From Brevibacillus ruminantium (GTDB lineage: Bacteria > Bacillota > Bacilli > Brevibacillales > Brevibacillaceae): 64,000 nt of DNA. The notes under the pieces were generated by a model, which worked only from the letters and a program-made list of their open reading frames with translations, was not told the DNA's origin and did not search any database. A program made the translations under genes and the position numbers. Positions 52,478 to 61,408 of this stretch are shown in pieces (the stretch's first letter is position 1; each line of letters starts with the position of its first letter). The DNA lies in the NCBI RefSeq assembly GCF_023746555.1, contig NZ_CP098755.1, positions 4,720,001-4,784,000 on the forward strand, read 5' to 3'.

Positions 52478-53740
52478 ATGGCTTTCGATTCTTCCATGAC
52501 TTCGATCGATTCTGCACGATTGTTGAGCCGAATCGAGCAGCTGGGACAAATTGGCCGAGACGGAGAGGACAGGCTCGTCAGGCTGGCGGCTACCGACGCG
52601 GATAAGCGCGGCCGTGACACACTTGTTTCCTGGATGAAGGAGGCGAATTTGGAGGTTGCGGTAGACAGAATCGGCAACATTTTCGGTATCTGGCGAGCTT
52701 CAAGTGAAGATGATCAAGAACCTGTTATGATCGGATCGCATATCGATACGGTCATCGATGCAGGAGTGTATGACGGGTGTTATGGTGTGCTCTCCGGTAT
52801 CGAAGTCATTCAGACGTTGCGGGCAGCCGGCTTTGTTCCGTCCCGCCCTATCGTCGTCGCTGCTTTTACGAATGAAGAAGGGGTGCGATATACACCAGAC
52901 ATGATGGGTTCGCTTGTGTATGCCGGCGGGCTGTCTGTTGAAGAGGCACTCTCTTCTGTCGGTACGGATGGCACCGTACTTGGAGAAGAATTGGAACGGA
53001 TCGGCTATGCAGGTTCGAAGGAGCCTGGTTTTTTGAAACCACATGCGTATGTAGAGCTTCACATCGAACAAGGCCCTGTACTGGAAAGAGAGGGAATACA
53101 GATCGGTGCAGTTGAAAACCTCCAAGGTATTTCGTGGCAGCGGATTACCATTGAAGGTGTAGCAAACCATGCCGGTACCACACCGATATCCATGCGGGCA
53201 GATGCGGGATATGCAGCGTCACGTGTCATTTCATTCCTGCGCGACCGGGCAATGAGTTCCCAAACGCCTACTGTAGCGACGGTTGGTTGTATCCGCTTTG
53301 AGCCAAATGCGGTCAATATTATCCCTTCTCGTGCAGTATTCACCGTTGATCTGCGTGATCCAAACGAACACAGCTTACAGACGGAGGAAGCGGCATTACG
53401 TGCCTATCTCACAGAACTTGCTGCTGCCGAAGGGGTGAAGATCACTGCAGAACGCATGGCTCGCTTTGAACCTGTCACCTTTGATGCAAAGATCGTCATG
53501 ACGGTGGAAGCAGCAGCCCAGCGGCGCGGATTGTCCTCCAGGCGAATGACTTCCGGTGCCGGACATGATGCCCAAATGATCGCTCGCATATGCCCGGCAG
53601 CCATGATTTTCGTGCCGAGCATCGGGGGCATCAGCCATAACCCTCGCGAATTCACGCCAGAACCGGACCTGGTAGCCGGAGCAAATGTGTTGTTAGATGT
53701 TATCAGCAATCTTGCAAGCGAACAGGAAAAAAACGGGTAA
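52478..53740 (+). CDS. M20-family amidohydrolase (carbamoylase/allantoate amidohydrolase type)
   Basis: A 420-residue metal-dependent amidohydrolase of the hydantoinase/carbamoylase group. Metal ligands are visible: GSHIDTVIDAGVYDG (His, Asp), FTNEEGVRY (Glu pair), ELHIEQGPVLE (His) and GISHNPREF (His); SGAGHDAQ supplies the bridging-domain His. The family hydrolyses N-carbamoyl-amino acids, allantoate or related N-acyl substrates. Beside dpaL the substrate could be an N-carbamoyl or N-acyl diaminopropionate, which is inference. ATG 52478 follows AAAGGGG. Confidence 0.9.
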   Translation: MAFDSSMTSIDSARLLSRIEQLGQIGRDGEDRLVRLAATDADKRGRDTLVSWMKEANLEVAVDRIGNIFGIWRASSEDDQEPVMIGSHIDTVIDAGVYDGCYGVLSGIEVIQTLRAAGFVPSRPIVVAAFTNEEGVRYTPDMMGSLVYAGGLSVEEALSSVGTDGTVLGEELERIGYAGSKEPGFLKPHAYVELHIEQGPVLEREGIQIGAVENLQGISWQRITIEGVANHAGTTPISMRADAGYAASRVISFLRDRAMSSQTPTVATVGCIRFEPNAVNIIPSRAVFTVDLRDPNEHSLQTEEAALRAYLTELAAAEGVKITAERMARFEPVTFDAKIVMTVEAAAQRRGLSSRRMTSGAGHDAQMIARICPAAMIFVPSIGGISHNPREFTPEPDLVAGANVLLDVISNLASEQEKNG

Positions 53741-53794
53741 CGTATGTAGTAACTTTGGTATTTTTAACGGGTATCCATAGTTGAATGCAGACAG

Positions 53795-53846
53795 AAACAG
53801 CGGCAGTCTGGGACGTTATTTTCTCTTCCCAGATGGCCGCTGTTTT
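53795..53846. terminator. terminator between convergent genes
   Basis: AAACAGCGGC (53795-53804) and TCTGGGA (53807-53813) pair with TCCCAGA (53827-53833) and GCCGCTGTTT (53836-53845), followed by T on the plus strand. Confidence 0.85.
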
Positions 53847-53859
53847 TCTTTGAACGGAT

Positions 53860-55599
53860 CTACTTTTGGGGGATGGGAACTTCCCATGTCACAGGATGCT
53901 GTTTGATCTTCTCGTCATACGAGATCGTAAACTCTTTGGCGTCTTTATTCTTCATGCTCACCTTAAGTGTGCCGCTCAGCTTTCTGGTCCCGTCTTCTGC
54001 AATGGTCAAGCTGGGAAAGAACAGAACCTTTTCGGATTCTCCGTTTTCATCCATCACCCGCCATTCATTCGTAATACCCGCAATATCTTTTGTCAAGGTT
54101 CCTTCCACATGGAAAATGTAGGTCATTCGATCCTTCCCTGCTTCCTTCTCTCCCGTTTGCGTTTCGAGTCTTGTAAACGTAATCCTATTCCCCTCTTCTG
54201 TCACCGTGATCGGATTCTTCTTCAGTTCGGTAATCGGGAGCTTGGCACGAAAATCAGCCTTCTCCGCTGTGTAGACTGCATCCATTTTCAACGTTACACT
54301 CTTTGTGCGATCAATCGGATAGAAGGAATGAACCCTATTGTATTTTTCAGGCAAGAGCCCAGTATTCAACAGGCTCCCATGGCTCAAATTGAAGCTTACA
54401 TTTTGATAAAGCTTTTCACCGGCAGAAATGCCGTATAGTATGGTCACGTCATCCCACGTCGCTAGCACTGCTCCCTGCTCGTCAATCAAATGATAGCGAA
54501 TGCCTTTTTCACGCGCGGTCACATTGTTTGTGGTGAACATCAATTGCGTGGCGCTCGGACCAAAACGAACTTCCTTGAAATCGATCTTTTCTCCTTGGGG
54601 CGTGGTGAACTGTTGCTGGACGGAAACTGTTTTTGTCGCAGCTTTTGCCAATCGCAGATCAATCGGAATATCCCAGTTCCAGTTTCCTTCCTTCTTACCC
54701 AATTGCCTTACCTGCACTTCGAGTATCATTTCATCCGGCAGCTTGCTCGGATCAGGGAAGAAGTTGCGAAGATCACTTTGAATGATAAAGTTTTCACCAT
54801 TGGGGAGTATATTCCAGTATAGTGGGTCCGGCATTTTCGGAACTATTAGCTGTGGTCTCAATACGTTACCTGTCTTGTCCTTCAATCGGATGACTCTGTT
54901 CGCTTCTATCGTTCCATCGTAATTTCTGCTAAACCGGTCTTCCCAAAATGTGTTCAACTTCTTCCCGTCCTTGTCAGTAAGCGACCCCAAAACCATAATT
55001 TGAGCCGGATCGGCCAACACTGCCTTTGCTTCCAACGTCAGTCCCTGATCGACAGCTTTTAAATGAAGCGGCTTTACATACCCCTGCTGAGCAGCTTGCA
55101 ATACGCCCGCATCCGTATCCTCCTTTGCGTACAAGCTGACAATGCCCTGGATATCTGTATACGGTTCCTTCATCGGATTGGCCGCATAATAAACCCCTTG
55201 CACATAAGTGGCGAAACCAGGATAAACGAGCGTCCCTAACGATACAACCAGAGCCAGTCCGGCTGCTGCCAGCGTCGCTTTTTTCATCATAACCACACTC
55301 CGTTTTTTCCCGTTTATTCGTTTTTTCCCGTCAAATAAATCGGCTTGGTAACGATCGACCCGCTTTAGCACGTTCAGGGGATAAGGGGGGACCCTATCCA
55401 AAACCCTCTCAATAATGGTGTCGGTTTGCCATTCTTCTTTTGCGCCAGCCTCATTCCTCTCGGGCTCAAGCAAATACTGCTCGAACAGGAGCTGACAGGT
55501 GCCGCAGGTTAGAAGATGACTTTGTACGTTTTGACTCTTTTCGAAAGGAAGTGCATCTTTCAGATACGCGACCAGCATCTCGTTGTCAAGGCATCTCAT
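53860..55599 (-). CDS. DUF4179-type anti-sigma factor
   Basis: A 579-residue membrane protein. The N-terminal zinc-anti-sigma motif is visible as SHLLTCGTCQLLFEQY (H-x3-C-x2-C), then one TM near residues 109-128 (ATLAAAGLALVVSLGTLVYP) and a long outer part of DUF4179/DUF5643 type. This is the usual form of an ECF anti-sigma factor in Bacillus relatives. ATG overlaps the sigma stop by 4 bp. The signal sensed by the outer domain is unknown. Confidence 0.9.
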   Translation of the reverse strand: MRCLDNEMLVAYLKDALPFEKSQNVQSHLLTCGTCQLLFEQYLLEPERNEAGAKEEWQTDTIIERVLDRVPPYPLNVLKRVDRYQADLFDGKKRINGKKRSVVMMKKATLAAAGLALVVSLGTLVYPGFATYVQGVYYAANPMKEPYTDIQGIVSLYAKEDTDAGVLQAAQQGYVKPLHLKAVDQGLTLEAKAVLADPAQIMVLGSLTDKDGKKLNTFWEDRFSRNYDGTIEANRVIRLKDKTGNVLRPQLIVPKMPDPLYWNILPNGENFIIQSDLRNFFPDPSKLPDEMILEVQVRQLGKKEGNWNWDIPIDLRLAKAATKTVSVQQQFTTPQGEKIDFKEVRFGPSATQLMFTTNNVTAREKGIRYHLIDEQGAVLATWDDVTILYGISAGEKLYQNVSFNLSHGSLLNTGLLPEKYNRVHSFYPIDRTKSVTLKMDAVYTAEKADFRAKLPITELKKNPITVTEEGNRITFTRLETQTGEKEAGKDRMTYIFHVEGTLTKDIAGITNEWRVMDENGESEKVLFFPSLTIAEDGTRKLSGTLKVSMKNKDAKEFTISYDEKIKQHPVTWEVPIPQK

Positions 55600-56150
55600 A
55601 GATAGTAGTCCCCTCCTCTTCCTGTTCTCGTCAGCGCTCCCTTCAGCTTCTCCTTCCCCCGAGAAAGACGCGTCCGTACGGTGCTGATCGGAACATCCAG
55701 CATTTCACTCATTTCTTCATAGGTCATAAAATGGAGATAGCGCATCTCCAAGACGACCCGATATTTCGAATCCAGTGTCATCATCCGTTCGCGCAGGAAG
55801 GCACTTCGTTCTTTCGCAAGGTACTCCGCTTCCGGCGTATGGCTCGTGGCCGGCTCCACTTCTGCGTTTGTTACTGCTATCGACCGCTTTCGGCTTCGCA
55901 GTTGATCAAAACAGTGATTGGTCGCGATCCGGTAAAGCCATGCGCCAAAATCGTAGCTTTTGCTGTAGTCGCCCAAATGGTAGTACGCCTTGATAAAAAT
56001 TTCTTGCGCGATATCCTGCTCATGTAGCGATGGCCCCAATATCTTGCGGATCAGAAGCCTGATTCGTTTGTGATAGGTTTGAATGATCTGAGCATAAGCC
56101 TCTTTGTTGCCATTGAGGACCTCGTCCACGATCATCTTGTCGTCCTGCAT
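55596..56150 (-). CDS. ECF RNA polymerase sigma factor
   Basis: A 184-residue ECF sigma factor. Region 2 has LHEQDIAQEIFIKAYYHL and WLYRIATNHCFDQLRSRKR; region 4 has YRVVLEMRYLHFMTYEEMSEML and VPISTVRTRLSRGKEKLK. ATG with GGAGGAAAG upstream. Coupled to its zinc anti-sigma. An ECF-like promoter lies upstream at 56216-56246. Confidence 0.94.
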   Translation of the reverse strand: MQDDKMIVDEVLNGNKEAYAQIIQTYHKRIRLLIRKILGPSLHEQDIAQEIFIKAYYHLGDYSKSYDFGAWLYRIATNHCFDQLRSRKRSIAVTNAEVEPATSHTPEAEYLAKERSAFLRERMMTLDSKYRVVLEMRYLHFMTYEEMSEMLDVPISTVRTRLSRGKEKLKGALTRTGRGGDYYL

Positions 56151-56215
56151 GTTTGGCTTTCCTCCATTTCAAAAAGGTACGCTGCGCAGCTAGTGCCTTT
56201 TTGCTTTACACTTAG

Positions 56216-56246
56216 TTACGACGGAAAAATGAGGAAAAGATCGCAA
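56216..56246 (-). promoter_or_regulatory. ECF-like promoter of the third sigma operon
   Basis: On the minus strand TTGCGATC (56239-56246), 15 bp, CGTCGTAA (56216-56223). It recalls the TGCAACCTTTT/CGTC layout of autoregulated ECF promoters of Bacillota, but the -35 is imperfect. Confidence 0.35.
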
Positions 56247-56263
56247 CTTTTTCTCCATTTGCA

Positions 56264-56293
56264 TAAAAAAAGCTGCCGGGATGACCCAGCAGC
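56264..56293 (-). terminator. terminator of the SLH protein gene
   Basis: GCTGCCGGG (56272-56280) pairs with CCCAGCAGC (56285-56293), with one wobble; seven T follow on the minus strand. Confidence 0.85.
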
Positions 56294-56324
56294 CTGAACG
56301 TTGTATTCGTTTTTCTATCTATAA

Positions 56325-59300
56325 TTACTCAATCAGTTTCGCCTTGATCAGCATTCGCTGGACCATTGCCGCTGTTTCTGCTTTTGTCATCATGTTCTTC
56401 GGCATCAGTCCCGCATTCGTCCCTGTAATCAGTCCATGTTCGACTGCCGCAGCGACGGCATCCTTGGCCCACGAATGAACCTCCATACCGTCTGGAAACC
56501 TGGATAGCTGATCATTCACTTCCACGCCGCTGTTGATCGTTTCCAATCCTGCAAGCTTCATCGCCCGCGTGATCATCACCATCGCTTCTTCCCGTGTAAT
56601 CGAATGCATGGGGCGGAATGATCCATCCGCATACCCGTTCACGATTTCGTATTCCTGTGCTTTCGCCACAGCTCCAGCATACCAATCGCTCGTTTTCACA
56701 TCCTCGTATACGACCGGATTCTCATGATCTGGAAGACCGAGTCCCCGAACAATAATGGATGCAAACTCAGCACGAGTGATCGGTTCGTCCGGACGGAAAT
56801 GGCTTCCATCTCCCCCGTTTACCACCATCTGGGACGCCATGTCATTTACCACTTCTTGCGACCAGTGGCCGTTGACATCCGTAAGCGAAACCGGATTCCC
56901 AATCAGGGAATAGATGCCGTTCGTTAAGCTGTGGATCACGGCATAGGTTTTCCCTTCCTCTGAACGTACAGAGGTAGGAACAGGGTACGTTTTCCCCTGT
57001 TCGGTCAAAGCAACCGCGGTTGAGACGTTATTTGCCAATACACCAGCAGGGAGCGGGATTTTCCGTTCCACATACGTAGTAAAGCTCGGGATAGGCAGCA
57101 TTTTGCCCTGATGAGTGGCCGTCACCGAAAAATCGACGGGGGGAACGACGACCGTGTACTTCCCTTTTGTTGCTGCGTCGCCCATCCTTTTTACCTGTGC
57201 CTGATCGCCCTTCGCGATCCCGATGTGGATGATGAGATCCGATAGGTTTACCTTTGCTCCGAACTGCGTCGCCAACTGATCGATTCGCAATTCGATAACA
57301 GGCAGCTTGTAGTGACCGTTCGGTGTCTGTATTTCTAAAATCGCCTTCTTTTTATCCATAGCCTTGGCCGCATCACCTGTCAGGACAACATCCACTTTAT
57401 CTGTGGGAGACGTGACTGTGATCCCAACCGTCGTCTGCTGATCTGCCTTTTCAAGCTGATCCGCCAAATTTTTCGCATGCACAGTCACGGTATGCACCGT
57501 TTGCCCGCCCTTCGTTGAAGCAGACATCGTTGCCACTGCTTTTTGCAGTTTGCCATCGATCATCACTTCCAGCCCTTTTTGTACCGTATTCTCATTGTCG
57601 GAGGAACTCTTTTCGGAGCGAGAAGAGCCTGACGATGACGAAGAGGAGGAGGATGCTCTTGTCACCTGGATCGTGTATGTCTTCTGCGTACCATCTGGGG
57701 CCTTGACTTCGACCGCAATTTTGTTGCTGCCAACGTCCAGATCGATGTCATCACTTTCTTTTCCGTTTGGCACGGTTTTCCCTTGTACTGTGACGGTCGA
57801 ATCGCGGTCGAATATCGATGCCGTTACTGTGACGGAAGTTGTCCGGTTTGAAACATGCGCCCGATAGGAAGTGATCTCTGGATCAAACCTTGGGTTCAAG
57901 GTAGCGCCAGATATCTGCAAATCGCTTAAATCTGCATTGCCCTCAGGCGCTTTCTCTCGCGCCAGAACGGTTAATACAAATGACTTGCTCGCAGTGAAAG
58001 AACCCTTTGTAATCGTCGCTGTCAAGGTAACCAGGATATCGCCTTGGTCTGGAGCCGGACGTGTTACCTCACCACTGTCGTCGATGATAGAGGGATTGTC
58101 GGAGGACCAAATGATTTCGCTCCCATTCCGCCCTGAGCTTGAAAGCGTAACACGCCGGGTCACATGATTCTCGCTGTCTCCGGCAGAAAATTTGATTGTC
58201 AGCGCCTCGGTGTCTGCTGCTACTGCCGCTTCATCGCCATCTTCATTTTCACCTGGCGTTTCTGGTGTTTCTGGTGTTTCCGGCGTTTCTGGCGTTTCCG
58301 GCGTTTCTGGTGTTTCTGGCGTTTCTGGCGTTTCCGGCGTTTCCGGCGTTTCCGGCGGACGCGGCTTGGCACGAACGGGACCGACCGCTCCGCTTTCCAC
58401 TGCCGCTCCCACTCTGGTACCCGATGCGGCAACAGGCGTGACCTCAAACGTTACAAGCTTGCCCTGCAAATCTCGCGTCAGCACTAGCGATTGTTCGTCC
58501 TCTCCTGCCAGTGCTTGTTTATTCGTGCCCGAATCATCGTCCATTACGTACCATTGGTAGATCGACTCGCCTTCCGGATCGTCTTCCTGATCCTCGTACG
58601 TATATCTTCCTCTAAGCGTCTCGTTCACCTGCGGAGTCCCGTCTATGCGGACATGACTTGCAGCAGGTACTGTATTTTTTCTAGGCGTTGCGCTCACTTC
58701 CGCTGAGAAGTCGCTTTCCATTTCCCAATTTCCTGCCTTTACTGCAAAGAAGCGAGTGATGTTATTGGGTAGCCCTGTAGCTGAATAGCTGTCAGGATAG
58801 TAATGAAATCTCATCGTCCCCATGTAATTGCCTGAAGAGAGACCCTCATAAACATCGTAATAGGTGGCTCCTTCCACACGCTCCCAAGACAAAACAACTA
58901 CGCCATCTCCGGCTGTTGCCCTCAAGCCGGTGGGGGCAGGGAGCACATCTTTTGGCTCGATGATGATGGTGATTGCTTTTGTTCGCTTTTCCTGAGTTGA
59001 ATCCATAACCGCAATGGTTAGCGGATACGTGCCTTCTCTTTCGGGTATGCCCGAGATCAGGCCGGTTTGGCTATCCAATTCTACCCCAGCAGGCAGGCTG
59101 CCCGATTGGATCGTCCAGGTTCGATCACCGATCCCTCCCGTGGCTGCAAGCTGGCAGGAAAAAGGCTTCTCCACGGTTCCGTTACAAGTATCGGGAGATG
59201 TGATCGCAAACGGTTCATAAATGGTGATGTCCCGGCTTTCTATTAGTTGTTCTTCCACCCCGGGTGCTTCTGCTGTTACGGTTACTTTTCCTAAAGCAGA

Positions 59301-61349
59301 GGGCGCTGTGAACGCGAAAGAGAAATGGCCTTCATCATCAGTTGTTACCGACTCGATCATACCTTGGGTAGAAGTGATGTTGATTGGCAATTTTGCTTCA
59401 ATATCAGTACTTCCGGTGATGGTGATCGTCTTATTTGCTTCCAGTTTAACAGGAACGTCAAGAGATAGTACCGTTGGAGCTTGCAGCAAAACAACGGAGC
59501 TCGATTCGCTGCGCGCGTTTGACGTTGCTACTATTTCAATTCGTTTACTTGTCTTTAGAATAGGCTCTTCTCTAAAGCGCAGTAGAAAAGTGTCAATGAA
59601 AGGGTCTGATGAATCGATACGAAGAGTCTCTGCCCCTTGCGTAATTTCAAAATTCCATGCCTTCCTCTCTGCACGTGCTTTACTGGTCCCGTCTACCAAA
59701 ACTTCAACCTGATTGGCGCCTTTTATCGAGAATAACAGATCCGCATAAGGCTCATTCGTGATATAGACATGAGAATCCAATTTTTTAAACTTCCCTGGAT
59801 CATCTACAGAATTATGGGGAACTGGCCAAAATCTCTGAATCAGAGGGGCTTTCCCTATTTGAAACGATGTGCTTTCGGCCACAACTGTATTCCCGATTAA
59901 AAATTCGATGACTGCCGCTTCGATATTATGATCGGTATTGGTACTGATGGCGGTAAGATCAGTAAAGGAAGCGATCCCTGCTGTATCGCTTGTGATCGAA
60001 ACATTTCCTCTCAATGTCCAGACGCCGGATTCAGCTTTTTTCACAGCACGAACCGTCACCCCGGGAATGGGATTGCCGAATTTGTCCTGAATCTTTAGAG
60101 TAGGCTGCGTGCTTAGCGGGCCTCCTCCGTCTTGTGAAGGTCCGACTGGCTGCCGCTCAACAATCGCGGACGGAACAGCATCTGGTGCGGGTTGAACCAC
60201 AATCGCTTCCACATTTGGTTCCAGCAGTCCCTTGATCTGAAAATGAAGCGTCTGCTTCGTCGTTGAATTCAAAACAAGAGGCACAGTCGCGACACCGTTG
60301 GTAAATGGCACTGGAATCGTCTTTTGTGTACCGCTAAGTTCCTCGCCAGCAAATGATCCTGCTGTTCCATCCGGTGCGGAAACATAGCCGCTGATCGTTA
60401 CATCCGCTAGCTGGTTGAAGGTGGTGTCGATACTGTTCTCCACATTGCGAACCTGAAAAAGGACATCTGCTGCTTGTCCTGCTTGCAGTCCCGCTGGATT
60501 GATCTCAGCCGTCCCCCGATATTTCTCATTGGCTAACATATAGTAGGAACTGCCGTTCTCGGAGTCGCTAAAGGGCCCCATCACGATGGTATCCGATTTT
60601 AAATTAACGGCTGGGCGTACACCGTGGGGGGGATATACGGATGAAGTACGAACTTCACCTGTAGAATTACTCACCATGTAATAGACTTCATACTGAGAAT
60701 GAATTGTTCTTGTCCTGTAAAATCCCGATTTGTTTCCATTAGCCATCCTGTTATTCGCATGATTGAAGTACGGAATAACGGTTTGGTCTGGATCTACCAT
60801 CGAATCATTAATAGTTACTAAATCTTGGGCAGCAAGTACGAACAAAGTATCGTTTTCCAAGTCGTCAAAATAGTCTTTTTTGTAGGTGGTCACTGCAATT
60901 GCACGCTGGAACAATGGAGAAAGTTCTGGATACAATGTTCCCCGTAACCATGCTCGAAGAGAGGATTCTGTCCACAGCAATGTATCAAATCGATGACTCA
61001 CGTCTAACTCAGCCACAATTTCCTCGGAAACGAACAAGCTGGTGTTTCGTGCGTGCTTTTCTTTATCCACGAGAATCCAGGTGATGGGAGCAGTCTTGTA
61101 CACGTCTTTCACAGTTGGATTCCAGCTTTCTTCCTTGCCCGTGAAATACTCCCAATCCTTGCTATCGCGAATTTTTGTCCCAATCGGCAAATCGCCAATG
61201 CGCTGGGCAGTCACCTGAGAATCGGTGGGTGGATCGGTGGGTGGATCGCCGGCTTGTACAACATGAATAGGAAGAGATGTAAAAAAGAGGATAAAAACGA
61301 GGGAAAGGAAAAGAATAGGGCGTATTCGGTTTATTGCGATCCTGGTCAC
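56325..61349 (-). CDS. giant surface protein with three SLH domains
   Basis: A 1674-residue exported protein. In order: signal peptide (1-33), a DUF6273-like domain (about 50-280, WILVDKEKHARNTSLFVSE), several Ig-like and putative-Ig (He-PIG) segments, a fibronectin type III domain (LRATAGDGVVVLSWERVEGATYY), a Pro-Glu-Thr repeat stalk, a Big2-like domain, a cadherin-like beta sandwich, a Ser-rich linker, then three SLH domains at the C-terminus (GHWSQEVVNDMA, ADGSFRPMHSITREEA, MTKAETAAMVQRML) for attachment to the secondary cell-wall polymer. Ligand unknown. GTG start with GAGGAGAA upstream. Confidence 0.88.
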   Translation of the reverse strand: MTRIAINRIRPILFLSLVFILFFTSLPIHVVQAGDPPTDPPTDSQVTAQRIGDLPIGTKIRDSKDWEYFTGKEESWNPTVKDVYKTAPITWILVDKEKHARNTSLFVSEEIVAELDVSHRFDTLLWTESSLRAWLRGTLYPELSPLFQRAIAVTTYKKDYFDDLENDTLFVLAAQDLVTINDSMVDPDQTVIPYFNHANNRMANGNKSGFYRTRTIHSQYEVYYMVSNSTGEVRTSSVYPPHGVRPAVNLKSDTIVMGPFSDSENGSSYYMLANEKYRGTAEINPAGLQAGQAADVLFQVRNVENSIDTTFNQLADVTISGYVSAPDGTAGSFAGEELSGTQKTIPVPFTNGVATVPLVLNSTTKQTLHFQIKGLLEPNVEAIVVQPAPDAVPSAIVERQPVGPSQDGGGPLSTQPTLKIQDKFGNPIPGVTVRAVKKAESGVWTLRGNVSITSDTAGIASFTDLTAISTNTDHNIEAAVIEFLIGNTVVAESTSFQIGKAPLIQRFWPVPHNSVDDPGKFKKLDSHVYITNEPYADLLFSIKGANQVEVLVDGTSKARAERKAWNFEITQGAETLRIDSSDPFIDTFLLRFREEPILKTSKRIEIVATSNARSESSSVVLLQAPTVLSLDVPVKLEANKTITITGSTDIEAKLPINITSTQGMIESVTTDDEGHFSFAFTAPSALGKVTVTAEAPGVEEQLIESRDITIYEPFAITSPDTCNGTVEKPFSCQLAATGGIGDRTWTIQSGSLPAGVELDSQTGLISGIPEREGTYPLTIAVMDSTQEKRTKAITIIIEPKDVLPAPTGLRATAGDGVVVLSWERVEGATYYDVYEGLSSGNYMGTMRFHYYPDSYSATGLPNNITRFFAVKAGNWEMESDFSAEVSATPRKNTVPAASHVRIDGTPQVNETLRGRYTYEDQEDDPEGESIYQWYVMDDDSGTNKQALAGEDEQSLVLTRDLQGKLVTFEVTPVAASGTRVGAAVESGAVGPVRAKPRPPETPETPETPETPETPETPETPETPETPETPETPGENEDGDEAAVAADTEALTIKFSAGDSENHVTRRVTLSSSGRNGSEIIWSSDNPSIIDDSGEVTRPAPDQGDILVTLTATITKGSFTASKSFVLTVLAREKAPEGNADLSDLQISGATLNPRFDPEITSYRAHVSNRTTSVTVTASIFDRDSTVTVQGKTVPNGKESDDIDLDVGSNKIAVEVKAPDGTQKTYTIQVTRASSSSSSSSGSSRSEKSSSDNENTVQKGLEVMIDGKLQKAVATMSASTKGGQTVHTVTVHAKNLADQLEKADQQTTVGITVTSPTDKVDVVLTGDAAKAMDKKKAILEIQTPNGHYKLPVIELRIDQLATQFGAKVNLSDLIIHIGIAKGDQAQVKRMGDAATKGKYTVVVPPVDFSVTATHQGKMLPIPSFTTYVERKIPLPAGVLANNVSTAVALTEQGKTYPVPTSVRSEEGKTYAVIHSLTNGIYSLIGNPVSLTDVNGHWSQEVVNDMASQMVVNGGDGSHFRPDEPITRAEFASIIVRGLGLPDHENPVVYEDVKTSDWYAGAVAKAQEYEIVNGYADGSFRPMHSITREEAMVMITRAMKLAGLETINSGVEVNDQLSRFPDGMEVHSWAKDAVAAAVEHGLITGTNAGLMPKNMMTKAETAAMVQRMLIKAKLIE
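58254..58353 (-). repeat. 9-bp tandem repeat coding Pro-Glu-Thr
   Basis: Eleven consecutive 9-bp units (GTT TCN GGN on the plus strand), differing only at synonymous third positions, encode a Glu-Thr-Pro stalk between surface-protein domains. Prone to copy-number change. Confidence 0.9.
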
Positions 61350-61408
61350 AACAATAATTCTCCTCCACAGTTCTTTTCCTCTACCTTATCCCCTCCTCAT
61401 TTGCAATT

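Noticed and set aside
58254-58353. CRISPR or regulatory repeat array.
   Set aside because: It is the coding sequence of a Pro-Glu-Thr stalk within the SLH protein.
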